A stretch of 57,665 bases of DNA from assembly GCA_025370845.1 (NCBI GenBank), contig JAMXFF010000047.1:1-57665 (forward strand), read 5' to 3'. A model generated the notes under the pieces. It worked only from the letters and a program-made list of their open reading frames with translations, was not told the origin of the DNA and searched no databases. Below are positions 8,958-18,531 of the stretch, piece by piece (positions within the stretch are counted from its first letter, which is position 1; every line of letters starts with the position of its first letter). The translations under genes and the position numbers were made by a program. The stretch is from Laspinema palackyanum D2a (GTDB taxonomy: Bacteria > Cyanobacteriota > Cyanobacteriia > Cyanobacteriales > Laspinemataceae).

Positions 8958-10118
8958 CTAACAATATTCTAACGTAACTTCCTTCTGTTTGTCCCGCAAG
9001 AATTTAACGACTTCCTCCACTAAACTGCGGCGAATTGAAATATTCTTCGGCAGCAAGGGATTTTGATAAAATTCATTAATTTTTTGACCCACCATAAATA
9101 AAATAGAGTCGGATTGTAAAATTTCTTTTGCCAACAAGACGGATCCATTTTGGTCCGAGGGTAACCGGGTAATATCGCAGTTACAATTTTTCAAGACTTC
9201 CAGACATTTAGACAATGTTAAAATCCCTTCCGTGACTAAATCAATGGCGCTTAATTTACCAATGGGGGGTAAATCACGCCGCATCGTTGAAATATCCATT
9301 TCGATGGTTTCCCCCAGATATTTGGCCACGATATTTCCCGTAGTTCCCCCACAGACTACTTTGCGTCCTTCAAAGGTTAACAAGCGTTCTACATACTGTT
9401 GATCGTGACTCTGATCTAAAGGAGGACCTGTAAAAATCATCAAGGGATTGCGTTGGCGAACATACACCCCAACAAAGGTGGCATCATCGCCAATTTTTCC
9501 CCCATAAAGGGAATGGGTTTCGGCGATGGTTTTTTGGACAATTCGTCTAGCATTTCGCGTCTGAGTTAGAAAGAGTCCTTCGATATATTGGGCAACATTA
9601 TCCCATCCCCAACCGAAATTTAAGGCCACCCCTAAACCGGCATAGAGGACGCCATCACTCATACATCCTAAAAAATCCCCTTCTTTGAGACTGCCTTCAT
9701 AAACGGTAATTTTTTTCTCTAAAATTTTCTCGGTTTTCCCCTCTAATTTAACCAATTTACCTTGGTCAAAATACAAGGGAGGTGGATTGTCAAAATTGAT
9801 AACTTTAAATAGATCCGTATGGTTATCGATTTGTAAAATGGTAAAAGTTGCGTAGGCAATTTTTCTAACTTGACAAATCGGTAAAGTCCCGATAACGGTT
9901 TTAATCACTTCCTCTAAGGGGACATCCTCATTCAGCATGGAAATGAGAATTTCTGTGGTGAGGGTGGCGAGAATATTCGCTTTGACTCCACTGCCTAATC
10001 CATCGGAAAGGACAATGGTAGTTTTCTCCGGAGTCTTGCGAAACCGGACGCGATCGCCGCAGAGTTCTTCCCCTTTTTTATTTAAGCTTAAATCAAAAAT
10101 ATCTAAGAAGCTATCCAT
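8958..10118 (-). CDS. SpoIIE-family PP2C-type phosphatase in the hox operon
   Basis: A predicted serine/threonine phosphatase of the SpoIIE/PP2C class, 386 residues from the ATG at 10118. That ATG lies one base after the PAS gene stop and has AGGGAG upstream. Metal-binding aspartates are visible in VLSDGLGSG (about 40-48), CMSDGVLYAGLG (about 155) and IGDDATFVGVYV (about 215). The C-terminal 160 residues are not recognised. It forms a tight unit with the PAS and [2Fe-2S] genes upstream and hoxW downstream. From memory, similar SpoIIE-PAS-[2Fe-2S] triads sit beside [FeFe]-hydrogenase genes in anaerobic Firmicutes; this should be checked. A role in regulating hydrogenase output is inferred. Confidence 0.85.
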   Translation of the reverse strand: MDSFLDIFDLSLNKKGEELCGDRVRFRKTPEKTTIVLSDGLGSGVKANILATLTTEILISMLNEDVPLEEVIKTVIGTLPICQVRKIAYATFTILQIDNHTDLFKVINFDNPPPLYFDQGKLVKLEGKTEKILEKKITVYEGSLKEGDFLGCMSDGVLYAGLGVALNFGWGWDNVAQYIEGLFLTQTRNARRIVQKTIAETHSLYGGKIGDDATFVGVYVRQRNPLMIFTGPPLDQSHDQQYVERLLTFEGRKVVCGGTTGNIVAKYLGETIEMDISTMRRDLPPIGKLSAIDLVTEGILTLSKCLEVLKNCNCDITRLPSDQNGSVLLAKEILQSDSILFMVGQKINEFYQNPLLPKNISIRRSLVEEVVKFLRDKQKEVTLEYC

Positions 10119-10119
10119 G

Positions 10120-10626
10120 CTACAGCGTCTCCCTCTCAACCAGTTTCAGAATTTTCAATAAACTGACTTTGGTTTCCGCTGTGGTTTCTCCCAGCAACCC
10201 GGCAATTTCCTGGGCGACTTTCATCTGGTTATCCACCACTTCATTCACTTTGGCAACGGTTTCTCGCTTCAGTTCGAGTAACTCTTTCTTCCGTTGCCAC
10301 TCTTCGGTAATATCCACCATAATGCAGGCGATCGCCTTCTGATCTCGAATCGAAAATAGGACCTGACGCACATAAAGATTGTAGGCGGGATATTCTTTTT
10401 CTTTCCCCCGAATCACTTCATTCTTTTCCCAGACTCGCTGAAACTCCTCCACGGTCCCCAACAAGGCAACCGCCGGTTTCCCCACCATTTCATCCGCTGC
10501 CACTTGAAACATTTTGCAAAATGCTGGATTAACAACGGCGATCGTCATATCTTCATTCAAGACAATCAATCCATTCGGATCATACTCCCACAGGAGTTCC
10601 CACAAGGTCTTTTCGCTAGTTACCAT
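10120..10626 (-). CDS. PAS-domain protein in the hox operon
   Basis: A 168-residue soluble protein with one PAS domain (about residues 10-115). Typical PAS features are GLIVLNEDMTIAVVNPAF, the F-x-M-F segment and the closing VDITEEWQRKKELLEL. A charged helical tail (about 115-165) could form a coiled coil for dimerisation or partner contact. No kinase, HTH or output domain follows, so it is probably a sensor that acts on a partner, most simply the SpoIIE phosphatase encoded one base downstream. It starts 2 bases after the [2Fe-2S] gene. The ligand or cofactor cannot be read from the sequence. Confidence 0.85.
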   Translation of the reverse strand: MVTSEKTLWELLWEYDPNGLIVLNEDMTIAVVNPAFCKMFQVAADEMVGKPAVALLGTVEEFQRVWEKNEVIRGKEKEYPAYNLYVRQVLFSIRDQKAIACIMVDITEEWQRKKELLELKRETVAKVNEVVDNQMKVAQEIAGLLGETTAETKVSLLKILKLVERETL

Positions 10627-10628
10627 TG

Positions 10629-10895
10629 CTATTGAACCCCTGCTAAAATACTGGGTAAAATTTCTTGTTGGAATTTGGTCTCGATATTCTCGGGATTGAT
10701 TTTTGTGAATACCTTCTCCTTAAATTTCATCACAATTCCCACACTGCAAGTCTCTAAGCAAAACGACCCTTTCAGTTCGATTTTGTCCTCTAGTTCATAC
10801 CGACTAATCAACTCCTGAAGTTGCGGTAATACCTCATAAACTCCCAGTTGATGACAAGCAGAACCCATACATAAATAGAGATTTTCTTTCGTCAT
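10629..10895 (-). CDS. Thioredoxin-like [2Fe-2S] ferredoxin domain protein
   Basis: An 88-residue stand-alone [2Fe-2S] protein with a thioredoxin-like fold. The four expected cysteines are in LCMGSACH (C9, C14) and FCLETC near residues 46-51, giving the pattern CxxxxC...CxxxC shared with HoxE/NuoE and the N-terminus of HoxF. It is much shorter than HoxE, so it is an additional electron carrier or redox sensor rather than a second HoxE. It is the first gene of the [2Fe-2S]-PAS-SpoIIE-hoxW-hypA-hypB run, about 500 bases after hoxH. A redox signal passed to the PAS/SpoIIE pair is plausible but inferred. Confidence 0.85.
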   Translation of the reverse strand: MTKENLYLCMGSACHQLGVYEVLPQLQELISRYELEDKIELKGSFCLETCSVGIVMKFKEKVFTKINPENIETKFQQEILPSILAGVQ

Positions 10896-10969
10896 GATGT
10901 CTCCCGCTTCGGTTATTTATTCACCGATTTGGCCCTAATCCTGCTTTTAAAAACCTGAAATTTCAGAAC

Positions 10970-11375
10970 TTCCGGTCCCCTCCCCTTGCCAAGGGGAGGG
11001 TTAGGGTGGGGTTCTTCTTGGGCGATCTCGCCAGGTCACCCACTCTTAACGGTTTAAACACCTGTATAGAGTCTGGTCCAACCTCTGCACCTCCGGTCCC
11101 CTCCCCTTGGCAAGGGGAGGGTTAGGGTGGGGTTCTTCTTGGGCGATCGCCAAGTCACTCACTCTTAACGGTTTAAGCACCTGTATAAAGTATGGTCCAA
11201 CCTCTTTCTTCCGGGTGGCGATCGCCCCTCACTATGACGGTCCACCCACCCATTCTTCCTTGACCCGCTTAAGCGCGTCAAGAGGACCCCACCCTAACCC
11301 TCCCCTTGCCAAGGGTAGGGGACCGGAGGACCCCACCCTAACCCTCCCCTTGCCAAGGGGAGGGGACCGGAGGGT
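10970..11375. repeat. Dispersed CCTCCCCTTGCCAAGGGGAGG repeats between hoxH and the PAS triad
   Basis: The 500-base gap contains four copies of the palindromic family seen at position 1. Two are in one orientation (near 10974-11016 and 11097-11134, each followed by GGTTAGGGTGGGGTTCTTCTTGGGCGATC). Two are inverted (near 11281-11325 and 11330-11372). The two direct copies sit in a longer duplicated segment that includes CACTCTTAACGGTTTAA and CACCTGTATA, so about 120 bases were duplicated. No gene is supported in the gap. It may separate two transcripts. Confidence 0.9.
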
Positions 11376-11396
11376 TAGGTCTCCCTCCGACTTCTT

Positions 11397-12821
11397 TTAA
11401 TGCCGATAAACCTCATTCACAACCGTCCCCTTGGCATCAATTAATTCAATATGCAACGGCATTTGACCTGCTGCATGGGTGGAACAACTTAGACAAGGGT
11501 CAAAGGCGCGAATCCCCGCCTCAACTCGGTTCAACATTCCTTCTTGAATCTCATTCCCATGAATGAAATGTTGGGCAATTTGCGTGACCGTTTTATTCAT
11601 TGCCAGGTTGTTTTGTCCTGTAGCAATAATCAGGTTCACTTTCTTAATTAACCCATTTTCATCCACCTTATAATGATGGAATAAAGTCCCGCGTGGTGCT
11701 TCACTGACTCCAACACCTTCTAGGTTATTAATCCCAGCAGTGGCGCGAGTTCGAGGGGAAACAACATCCGGGTCATTGACCAATTGTTCGATATGTTCAA
11801 TGGCACAGAGAATTTCGATTAATCGGGCATAATGATAGTAGAAGGAAGAGGTCGCAACACCACCGGCCCGATCGCGAAATTCTAGCAACTCTCTATCCGC
11901 TGCTTCTGTCCCCATCCGACTACAGATATTCACCCTCGCCAAAGGTCCAACCCGATAGATGCCATTGGGATATCCCAAGGGTTTATAATAGGGAAATTTC
12001 AGATAAGACCAGGATTCAACTGCTTCACCGAGATAGGATTCATAGTCGTCTTCGCTAAGATTGTCGGCGACAATATTGCCATCACTATCGGTAAACCGAA
12101 TCTTGCCATCGTAATGTTCCCAGAGTCCATTTTTCCCCACTAATCCCATAAATAAGGAAGGGAATTTGCCAAAGGTTTCGACTTCGGTGGAAAAGCGGTC
12201 TAGGAGGTTTTTAAATAGACCCAGGGCGGTTTCGATGGTTTGCCGGGATTCTGGGAGGCGATCGCGAATCCAGGTGCAACTTTCTTCCGACAAGGGCGAT
12301 CGCACCCCGCCGGGAACTGCCCAAGAAGGGTGAATCTTTTTCGCCCCTAACAGTTCAATAATCTTTTGTCCAAATTGCCTTAAGCGAATCCCACTTCTAG
12401 CTAAATCTGGGTCTGCCGCAATCAATCCGAAGACATTCCGTTTGGCCGGGTCGCTATCCCATCCTAACAGAAAATCCGGACTACTCAGATGGAAGAAACT
12501 CAGGGCATGAGACTGAGTAATCTGGGCCAAATTCATCATCCGGCGCAATTTTTCACCGGCAGGAGGGATTCTGACCGCTTGAATTTTATCCCCTGTTTTG
12601 GCCGAGGCGAGGAGGTGGGAAACGGGACAAATTCCGCAAATCCTAGCGGTAATTCCGGCCATTTCCCACATGGGACGACCTTCACAGAATTTTTCAAATC
12701 CGCGAAATTCTACGACGTGGAAGCGGGCATCTTCGACTTCTCCAGCATCATCTAAATACACAGAGATTTTGGCATGACCTTCGATGCGAGTGACTGGATC
12801 GATGACGATTGTTTTAGGCAT
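11397..12821 (-). CDS. hoxH: Bidirectional [NiFe]-hydrogenase large subunit HoxH
   Basis: The catalytic subunit of the NAD(P)-linked bidirectional hydrogenase, which binds the NiFe(CN)2CO site. The two cysteine pairs are [10 protein letters not shown] (C62, C65) and DPCLSC (C443, C446) near the C-terminus. The 25 residues after DPCLSCSTH form the extension that HoxW removes. I chose the ATG at 12821 ([19 protein letters not shown]), which matches the family start; the frame remains open to 12842 but lacks support there. It follows hoxY by 74 bases on the minus strand. Confidence 0.99.
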   Translation of the reverse strand: MPKTIVIDPVTRIEGHAKISVYLDDAGEVEDARFHVVEFRGFEKFCEGRPMWEMAGITARICGICPVSHLLASAKTGDKIQAVRIPPAGEKLRRMMNLAQITQSHALSFFHLSSPDFLLGWDSDPAKRNVFGLIAADPDLARSGIRLRQFGQKIIELLGAKKIHPSWAVPGGVRSPLSEESCTWIRDRLPESRQTIETALGLFKNLLDRFSTEVETFGKFPSLFMGLVGKNGLWEHYDGKIRFTDSDGNIVADNLSEDDYESYLGEAVESWSYLKFPYYKPLGYPNGIYRVGPLARVNICSRMGTEAADRELLEFRDRAGGVATSSFYYHYARLIEILCAIEHIEQLVNDPDVVSPRTRATAGINNLEGVGVSEAPRGTLFHHYKVDENGLIKKVNLIIATGQNNLAMNKTVTQIAQHFIHGNEIQEGMLNRVEAGIRAFDPCLSCSTHAAGQMPLHIELIDAKGTVVNEVYRH

Positions 12822-12895
12822 ATTAGTAACCACTGATTTCACTGATTTTCACAGAGGGGGGAGAGAGAGGGGAGAGGGTCTCTCTCTGGGTTGGG

Positions 12896-13444
12896 TTATC
12901 CGAATTTAATCATGGGTCGCCCTTTCATTTCCGGTAATTCACCTCGGAGAAGGGGTTCGACGGTTGCGAGAATACGTTGGGCGGAGGGGGGACAACCGGG
13001 CATGAATAGATCGACATCGACGACTTCATGGACGGGACGGACGCGATCGAGGAGTTCGGGGACGATGCCGGGAAAATGGGGAAGTTGCCGGGTTTCGTCG
13101 CTTAATTCTAGGTAGCAACGTTTGAGAACTGTTTCTGCTTTTCCTAACATATTCCGCATCCCGGGAACGTTGGCGGTAACGGCGCAATCTCCGAAAGAAA
13201 TTAGGAATTTGGTGCGCTTTCTTGCTTCAATCAGCAGTTCCATGTTTTCCTCGTTGGCAACGGCCCCTTCTACTAGGCAAACATCGACATTTTCGGGATA
13301 TTCTTTGATATCAGAAGCAACGGGACTGAAGACAATATCCACTTTCTCGGCGAGTTCAATTAACCATTCGTCTAGGTCGAGAAAGGACATATGGCAACCG
13401 GAACATCCACCTAACCAAACTGTCGCGAGTCTTATCTTGTCCAT
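12896..13444 (-). CDS. hoxY: Hydrogenase small subunit HoxY
   Basis: The small subunit that passes electrons from HoxH to the diaphorase through a proximal [4Fe-4S] cluster. The 182-residue protein starts [13 protein letters not shown]. Cluster ligands are visible in [16 protein letters not shown] and MPGCPPSA. The frame is open upstream to 13558, but the ATG at 13444 matches the family start and overlaps the end of hoxU by 13 bases, typical of translational coupling. It is co-transcribed with hoxU and hoxH. Confidence 0.98.
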   Translation of the reverse strand: MDKIRLATVWLGGCSGCHMSFLDLDEWLIELAEKVDIVFSPVASDIKEYPENVDVCLVEGAVANEENMELLIEARKRTKFLISFGDCAVTANVPGMRNMLGKAETVLKRCYLELSDETRQLPHFPGIVPELLDRVRPVHEVVDVDLFMPGCPPSAQRILATVEPLLRGELPEMKGRPMIKFG

Positions 13445-14148
13445 TGTTTGTTCTCCCTGGCATTCACGATAAATTCTAATTTGTTGCGATCGCGAGTCAT
13501 TTCGGCAACGGTAGAACCCTTGCGGAAAATTGACCCGGTTGGACAAGCTTCGACACATTTACCACAACTGGTACAGGCATCAACGGTTCCCCAAGGTTGA
13601 TTTAATCCAGTAACAACTTTGGCCGCTGCCCCGCGAAAGGCCACATCCCAAACATGAGCCCCTTCGATTTCATCACAAACTCGCACACATCGGGTACAGA
13701 GGACGCAACGATTGTGGTCAATGCCAAATTGGGGGTGGGAAATATCAATTTCTCTTGCCGGAAATCGATAGGGAAATCGACTGTGATCCATGCCGACTTC
13801 AATCGCTAAATCTTGCAGTTCACAGTTCTCATTGGCGACACAAACGGCACAAACATGATTGCCTTCGGAAAAGAGCATTTCCACAATCATTCGCCGGTAT
13901 TCTTGTAGTTGATCGCTGTTGGTGGTGATATCCATGCCTTCTGCCACTTGGGTGACACAGGAAGGCAACATCTTATTCACCCCAGCAATTTCCACCAAAC
14001 ACAACCGACAAGCACCCACATCGGTAATCCCGTTCAAATGGCAGAGGGTGGGAATCCGGATTCCCGCTTCCTTGGACGCCTCCAAAATCGTTGTCCCCTC
14101 TTCGATCGCGAGGTCAACTCCATCAATTTTTAAGGTAACGACTGACAT
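13432..14148 (-). CDS. hoxU: Hydrogenase diaphorase subunit HoxU
   Basis: An iron-sulfur subunit that wires HoxF to HoxY, homologous to the N-terminal part of NuoG. The 238-residue form starts [10 protein letters not shown] at 14148; the frame upstream to 14202 is unlikely to be translated. An N-terminal [2Fe-2S] domain has [16 protein letters not shown] His-Cys cluster motif [10 protein letters not shown] follows, and two [4Fe-4S] motifs close the chain, [13 protein letters not shown] and [16 protein letters not shown]. It lies 69 bases after hoxF and overlaps hoxY. Confidence 0.98.
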   Translation of the reverse strand: MSVVTLKIDGVDLAIEEGTTILEASKEAGIRIPTLCHLNGITDVGACRLCLVEIAGVNKMLPSCVTQVAEGMDITTNSDQLQEYRRMIVEMLFSEGNHVCAVCVANENCELQDLAIEVGMDHSRFPYRFPAREIDISHPQFGIDHNRCVLCTRCVRVCDEIEGAHVWDVAFRGAAAKVVTGLNQPWGTVDACTSCGKCVEACPTGSIFRKGSTVAEMTRDRNKLEFIVNARENKQWTR

Positions 14149-14217
14149 ATCTTTCTCTCTCTGTGTTAGATCGATAAGCTGCGATCGGGGCAACTTCACC
14201 ATTGCCCCTGTTTTCCT

Positions 14218-15852
14218 CTAGGAGGTGACCGATGCTGCTGTTCCTGCTGGCACTTTCCCATTGGGACTGTCTTTCAACAGGGTCAAATACTCCTCGCGGA
14301 AGTAGCGCAAGGTACTCATCACCGGGTTCGGGGCCGTCATGCCTAACCCGCACAAACTGGTATTTTTCACCATGTCACACAGTTGTTCGAGTTTGGCAAT
14401 ATCCTGCAAAGTCGCCTCTTTATTCAGGATTTTGGTCAGCATTTGATACATCTGCACCGTCCCCGCCCGACAGGGAATACATTTTCCGCAGGTTTCACCC
14501 CGGCAGAACTCCATATAAAAGCGGGCAACTTCCACCATGCTGGTCTTTTCATCCATCACCACCATGCCGCCGGACCCCATCATGGAACCAATTTTCACCA
14601 GGGAATCGTAATCTACGGGGGTATCTAACAAGGACGCTGGAATACAACCCCCAGAGGGTCCGCCGGTTTGTACCGCTTTGACTTTACCATTGGGGACACC
14701 GCCGCCCATTTCTTCGACAATCTCACGCAGGGTAATCCCCATCGGGACTTCGATGAGTCCATTATTGCGAATCTGACCCGTGAGGGCAAAAACCTTGGTT
14801 CCTTTGCTCTTTTCTGTGCCAATTCCGGCATACCAGTCGCCGCCTTCGCGGATAATTGCCGGAATGTTGGCAAAGGTTTCCACGTTATTAATTAACGTCG
14901 GCGACTTCCAGAGTCCTTCTTGGGCGGGATAGGGCGGACGCGGGCGGGGATTGCCTCGTCCTCCTTCAATGGACTGAATTAAGGCGGTTTCTTCCCCGCA
15001 AACAAAGGCCCCGGCCCCAATTCTAATCTCGATTTTAAAGTCAAAGGGGGAATCAAAAATTTGACTGCCGAGAATGCCGTATTTTTTCGCTTGTTTAATC
15101 GCCTTTTGCAACCGTTCGATCGCCAGGGGATATTCCGCCCGCACATAAATATATCCCTCACTGGCCCCGATCGCATAAGCGGCGATCGCCATTCCCTCTA
15201 ACACGCGATGGGGGTCACTTTCCAACACCGACCGATCCATGAATGCACCAGGGTCGCCTTCATCGGCATTGCAGATCACATACTTCTGCTTTCCGGGCAT
15301 TTTCGCCACCGTCGCCCATTTCAACCCCGTGGGATATCCACCGCCACCCCGTCCCCGCAATCCACTCTTACTCACCTCATCAATGGTTTCCGAGGGCGTG
15401 AGGTCATGAATCGCTTTATACAGGGGTTCATATCCCCCAACGGCGATATATTCCTCAATCCGTTCTGGGTCGATTTTCCCACTGGTTTCCCGGACAATCC
15501 GCATCTGCCGCGCAAAAAATGGATGTTCCGGGTCCCCTTCTGCTGCACTTGCCGTCCCGCCATCGATCGCCTCAATAATGCTGGCGGCATCCGATGGGGT
15601 CACTTCTTCATATAGCTTGTTCTGGGCCTCAATTTGGACCAACGGGCCCCGCCCGCAAAATCCCATACAACCCACGCCCACTACTTGGACGCGATCGCCC
15701 ATCTGCTTCTGTTTACAAGTCTGTTCTAAATTCTTCTTTACCCCTAGGGAGTTCGCCGCCTGACATCCCGTCGAAGTACAACAATGTACCCGAATAGGTT
15801 TCTGGGCAGTCCGTTCCTTCTCGCCAATCTCCCGAAGTTCCGCTAAATCCAT
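14218..15852 (-). CDS. hoxF: Hydrogenase diaphorase subunit HoxF (NAD(P)H/FMN)
   Basis: The flavin-containing diaphorase subunit that oxidises or reduces NAD(P)(H), homologous to NuoF. The 544 residues begin with a thioredoxin-like [2Fe-2S] domain (CTSTGCQ...CMGFCGRGP, about 25-70). The NADH- and FMN-binding segments are GRGGGGYPTGLKW (about 170) and GAGAFVCGEETAL. The C-terminal [4Fe-4S] site is CGKCIPCRAGT followed by CGLG. The last 15 residues (GKVPAGTAASVTS) look like an unstructured tail. It follows hoxE by 90 bases and is the second gene of the cluster. Confidence 0.98.
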   Translation of the reverse strand: MDLAELREIGEKERTAQKPIRVHCCTSTGCQAANSLGVKKNLEQTCKQKQMGDRVQVVGVGCMGFCGRGPLVQIEAQNKLYEEVTPSDAASIIEAIDGGTASAAEGDPEHPFFARQMRIVRETSGKIDPERIEEYIAVGGYEPLYKAIHDLTPSETIDEVSKSGLRGRGGGGYPTGLKWATVAKMPGKQKYVICNADEGDPGAFMDRSVLESDPHRVLEGMAIAAYAIGASEGYIYVRAEYPLAIERLQKAIKQAKKYGILGSQIFDSPFDFKIEIRIGAGAFVCGEETALIQSIEGGRGNPRPRPPYPAQEGLWKSPTLINNVETFANIPAIIREGGDWYAGIGTEKSKGTKVFALTGQIRNNGLIEVPMGITLREIVEEMGGGVPNGKVKAVQTGGPSGGCIPASLLDTPVDYDSLVKIGSMMGSGGMVVMDEKTSMVEVARFYMEFCRGETCGKCIPCRAGTVQMYQMLTKILNKEATLQDIAKLEQLCDMVKNTSLCGLGMTAPNPVMSTLRYFREEYLTLLKDSPNGKVPAGTAASVTS

Positions 15853-15942
15853 AGTGTTCTAACCTCTCGCTTTCTGCCGTTCAAGGAGGAGGGTTGTCTA
15901 AATCAATGGGTGAAACCTTCTCCTTGCTCTAACTCTCTCACC

Positions 15943-16482
15943 CTACTTGATCCATCCCTTAATATGTTCGAGTGCTTGTTCCGATGTCTGTTTCCCAGCT
16001 ACAGTTCCGTCATACACCACCACCGGCGCAATTCCACAGGCCCCAACACACCGGGCCGTAATTAGAGAAACCTCACCATCTGCCGTGGTTTCCCCTTGCA
16101 GAATTCCCGTCTGTTTCTCCAGGGACGCGAGTACCTCACCCCCCCCTTTCACATAACAGGCGGTTCCCAAGCAGACCACGCAAGTATGTGATCCACTGGG
16201 TTTCAGGGAGAACAAATGGTAAAATGTCGCCACCCCGTAAACCCGACTTAATGGCAGTTTCAGATTCCGCGCTACATAGAGTAATACATCTTCTTCCAGA
16301 TATCCAAACGCTTCTTGAGCTTTATGGAGTACCTCGATGAGCGCATCTTGTCGATACTGATTCCGCTTCATCGTGATATCTAGCACCTTAAAGCGCTTAT
16401 CCCCACTCGGATGCTCTTTGGCAGCTTTTTCCTTCGGGGCGGATTTTTCGTGTTCGTCGCTCTTTGCCGCAGTTGATTGCAT
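15943..16482 (-). CDS. hoxE: Hydrogenase subunit HoxE
   Basis: A [2Fe-2S] subunit homologous to NuoE, thought to link the diaphorase to ferredoxin or membranes. The protein has 179 residues. The first 30 or so are charged and low in complexity ([18 protein letters not shown]). The cluster ligands lie in [11 protein letters not shown] (about 104-109) and [11 protein letters not shown] (about 144-148). It is the promoter-proximal gene of hoxEFUYH, and its promoter must lie between 16483 and 17287. Confidence 0.98.
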   Translation of the reverse strand: MQSTAAKSDEHEKSAPKEKAAKEHPSGDKRFKVLDITMKRNQYRQDALIEVLHKAQEAFGYLEEDVLLYVARNLKLPLSRVYGVATFYHLFSLKPSGSHTCVVCLGTACYVKGGGEVLASLEKQTGILQGETTADGEVSLITARCVGACGIAPVVVYDGTVAGKQTSEQALEHIKGWIK

Positions 16483-17150
16483 AGCTTATATCCTTACTCT
16501 AAACCGTTATCTCCTGGCACTGAACCGTTGCTTCCTCCCTTAACTCTCCCGTTTGTCAGGGACTAGACCTCACCCCTCTACCCTTTTCTCTACCCTCCCC
16601 CCGTTCTTTCTCTACTGTACCGCTTAACCCTAAAACATTTACATTTATTCTATAAATTTTTGTAATGTTTTTTTAAGACTGTTGTACAGAGGGCTTTAAT
16701 TCAAGTTGTTGATTCTATCATGGAAAATAGAGAAACCCGCCATAAGTTTAAAAGCCTTAAGAATTCTCCGGGATCCCGGATAAATCTTGCCAAGATTAAC
16801 CCCCACCTCCCCCCATAATCTTGCGGTTTCCCGCTAATTCCATCACTAAATCGGCAAACCTTATTAGGGTATTAAGATAATGTTAAATTTAAAAAATCTG
16901 GAAATTTTGATAATTTTTGTGCCAGTGGGAATAAAACAGTCTAGGGTTTATTCCCGAGGAGAGACAGATGCTTAGTTTAGCAATAAAAAAGTTGCCAAAC
17001 TAAGAAAAAGCGATCGGCCATAATCGGCGGCCAAGTCACAAATTACCCCAACCCATACGGGGTAATTTCAAAACAAAACCGTTGCTAAAGTTACCGAAAT
17101 CCACTCTTAAAATAAACTTAACAATTGGAAGATGGGGGAGAGGGGGGAAT
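16483..17150. other. Upstream region of hoxE
   Basis: About 670 AT-rich bases with no supportable gene. It should contain the hox promoter on the minus strand. An A/T-rich stretch at 16630-16680 includes a -10-like TATAGA on the minus strand, but no clear -35. A perfect 10-base inverted repeat, AAATTACCCC (17040-17049) with GGGGTAATTT (17059-17068), forms a hairpin of unknown use; no U tract follows it on either strand. Confidence 0.55.
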
Positions 17151-17152
17151 GT

Positions 17153-17275
17153 TCGTAGTAACGACTTCAGTCGTTCTCTTCTGTTCGTAGTAACGCCTTC
17201 AGGCGTTATCCCCAGTTCGTAGTAACGACTTCAGTCGTTCTCTTGATGTTCGTAGTAACGACTTCAGTCGTTCTC
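17153..17275. repeat. Four hairpin repeats, one with a compensatory change
   Basis: Four direct copies of the TTCGTAGTAACGACTTCAGTCGTT family lie just downstream of hypE, with hairpin cores at 17160-17175, 17192-17207, 17224-17239 and 17257-17272. The second copy reads AACGCCTTCAGGCGTT: A to C in the left arm is matched by T to G in the right arm, so the hairpin is kept. This is the family also found between hypB and hypF. Confidence 0.95.
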
Positions 17276-17287
17276 CCCCCTCCCCCC

Positions 17288-18334
17288 TCAACAAATCCGA
17301 GGCAACTGTTCCCCACTCAGCATATCCAGAATCCGACTCGCGCCAATTTGACTCCGCAACGTCACCAAACCCTGACCCGTCCCCGTCACCGTCCCGATCG
17401 CCACCGCATCGACCCCCAACGGATGCGACTGCATCACCTCCAAAGCGCGACTCGCACAATCTGCCGGAACAAACGCTACAAATCGCCCCTCATTCGCCAC
17501 ATATAGCGGGTCAAACCCCAAAATCTCACAAGCACCCTGGACCTGTTCTTGAACCGGAATCGCCCGTTCATCAATGGCAATCCCCACCCCTGCCGATGTC
17601 GCAATCTCATTTAACGCACTAGATAACCCCCCGCGAGTCAAATCTCGCAAACAATGGATTTCAATGCCAGCATCCAGTAACTGTAAGACAAGGGAGGCGA
17701 TCGCTGCTGAATCACTCTCAATCGTTGTTTCAAACTCCAACCCCTCACGGACTGCCATAATCGCAATCCCATGCCGTCCCAAATCCCCATTTATCAGCAA
17801 CACATCCCCCTCTCGAACCGACTGCGGTGCGATCGCCAGAGAATGTTCAATCATCCCCACCCCGGCAGTATTGATAAAAATCCCATCTCCCTTGCCGCGA
17901 TCGACCACCTTCGTATCCCCCGTCACAATTTGTACCCCCGCCTTCTCCGCTGCCGCTTGCATCGACTGGACTACCCGCCACAGAGTCTCCATCGGCAACC
18001 CCTCCTCCAAAATAAACCCTGCCGTCAGATACAAAGGACGAGCACCACTCATCGCCAAATCATTCACCGTCCCATGAACCGCCAAGGAACCAATATCCCC
18101 ACCGGGAAAAAATAGCGGACGAATCACATAAGAATCCGTCGTCATCGCAATCCGAGTTCCCGGCAACGTCAACGCCACCGAATCATGAGGAACCCCATCC
18201 GGTGTCCCAAACACCGGCAAAAACATCCGTTCAATCAACTGGCGCATCAACGTTCCCCCACCCCCATGCGCTAACAATACATGAGGATATTGAGAAATCG
18301 GAATCGGACAGGTTAGGGTAAAATCTTCTATCAT
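17288..18334 (-). CDS. hypE: Hydrogenase expression/formation protein HypE
   Basis: An ATP-dependent dehydratase that turns the carbamoyl group received from HypF into the cyanide ligand. The 348-residue protein ends in PRIC, whose C-terminal cysteine is the carbamoyl and thiocyanate carrier. The N-terminal half has the AIR-synthase-type ATP-binding fold ([49 protein letters not shown]). It is upstream of hoxE on the same strand but separated from it by 805 bases of repeats and AT-rich sequence, so it may have its own promoter. It is divergent from the gene at 18532. Confidence 0.98.
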   Translation of the reverse strand: MIEDFTLTCPIPISQYPHVLLAHGGGGTLMRQLIERMFLPVFGTPDGVPHDSVALTLPGTRIAMTTDSYVIRPLFFPGGDIGSLAVHGTVNDLAMSGARPLYLTAGFILEEGLPMETLWRVVQSMQAAAEKAGVQIVTGDTKVVDRGKGDGIFINTAGVGMIEHSLAIAPQSVREGDVLLINGDLGRHGIAIMAVREGLEFETTIESDSAAIASLVLQLLDAGIEIHCLRDLTRGGLSSALNEIATSAGVGIAIDERAIPVQEQVQGACEILGFDPLYVANEGRFVAFVPADCASRALEVMQSHPLGVDAVAIGTVTGTGQGLVTLRSQIGASRILDMLSGEQLPRIC

Positions 18335-18531
18335 GGCGACTGCTTCTATTAACTAAAAGATATTCTACCCTCCAACTCCAACTCCAAATCCCCCATCGTC
18401 TCGCGTAAAACGACTGTCCCCTGCGCTAGTTTTACCCAAAGTGCTGAATTTTATCGGGTTGAGGAATAAATCCCCTGAAAGAAGGACTATCCAGAACCTT
18501 ACCCTATCCCATAGCATCTTCTTAAATCACT

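Noticed and set aside
17040-17068. A 10-base inverted repeat considered as the hypE terminator
   Set aside because: There is no T run on the minus strand after the stem, and it lies 220 bases past the stop beyond a repeat block.
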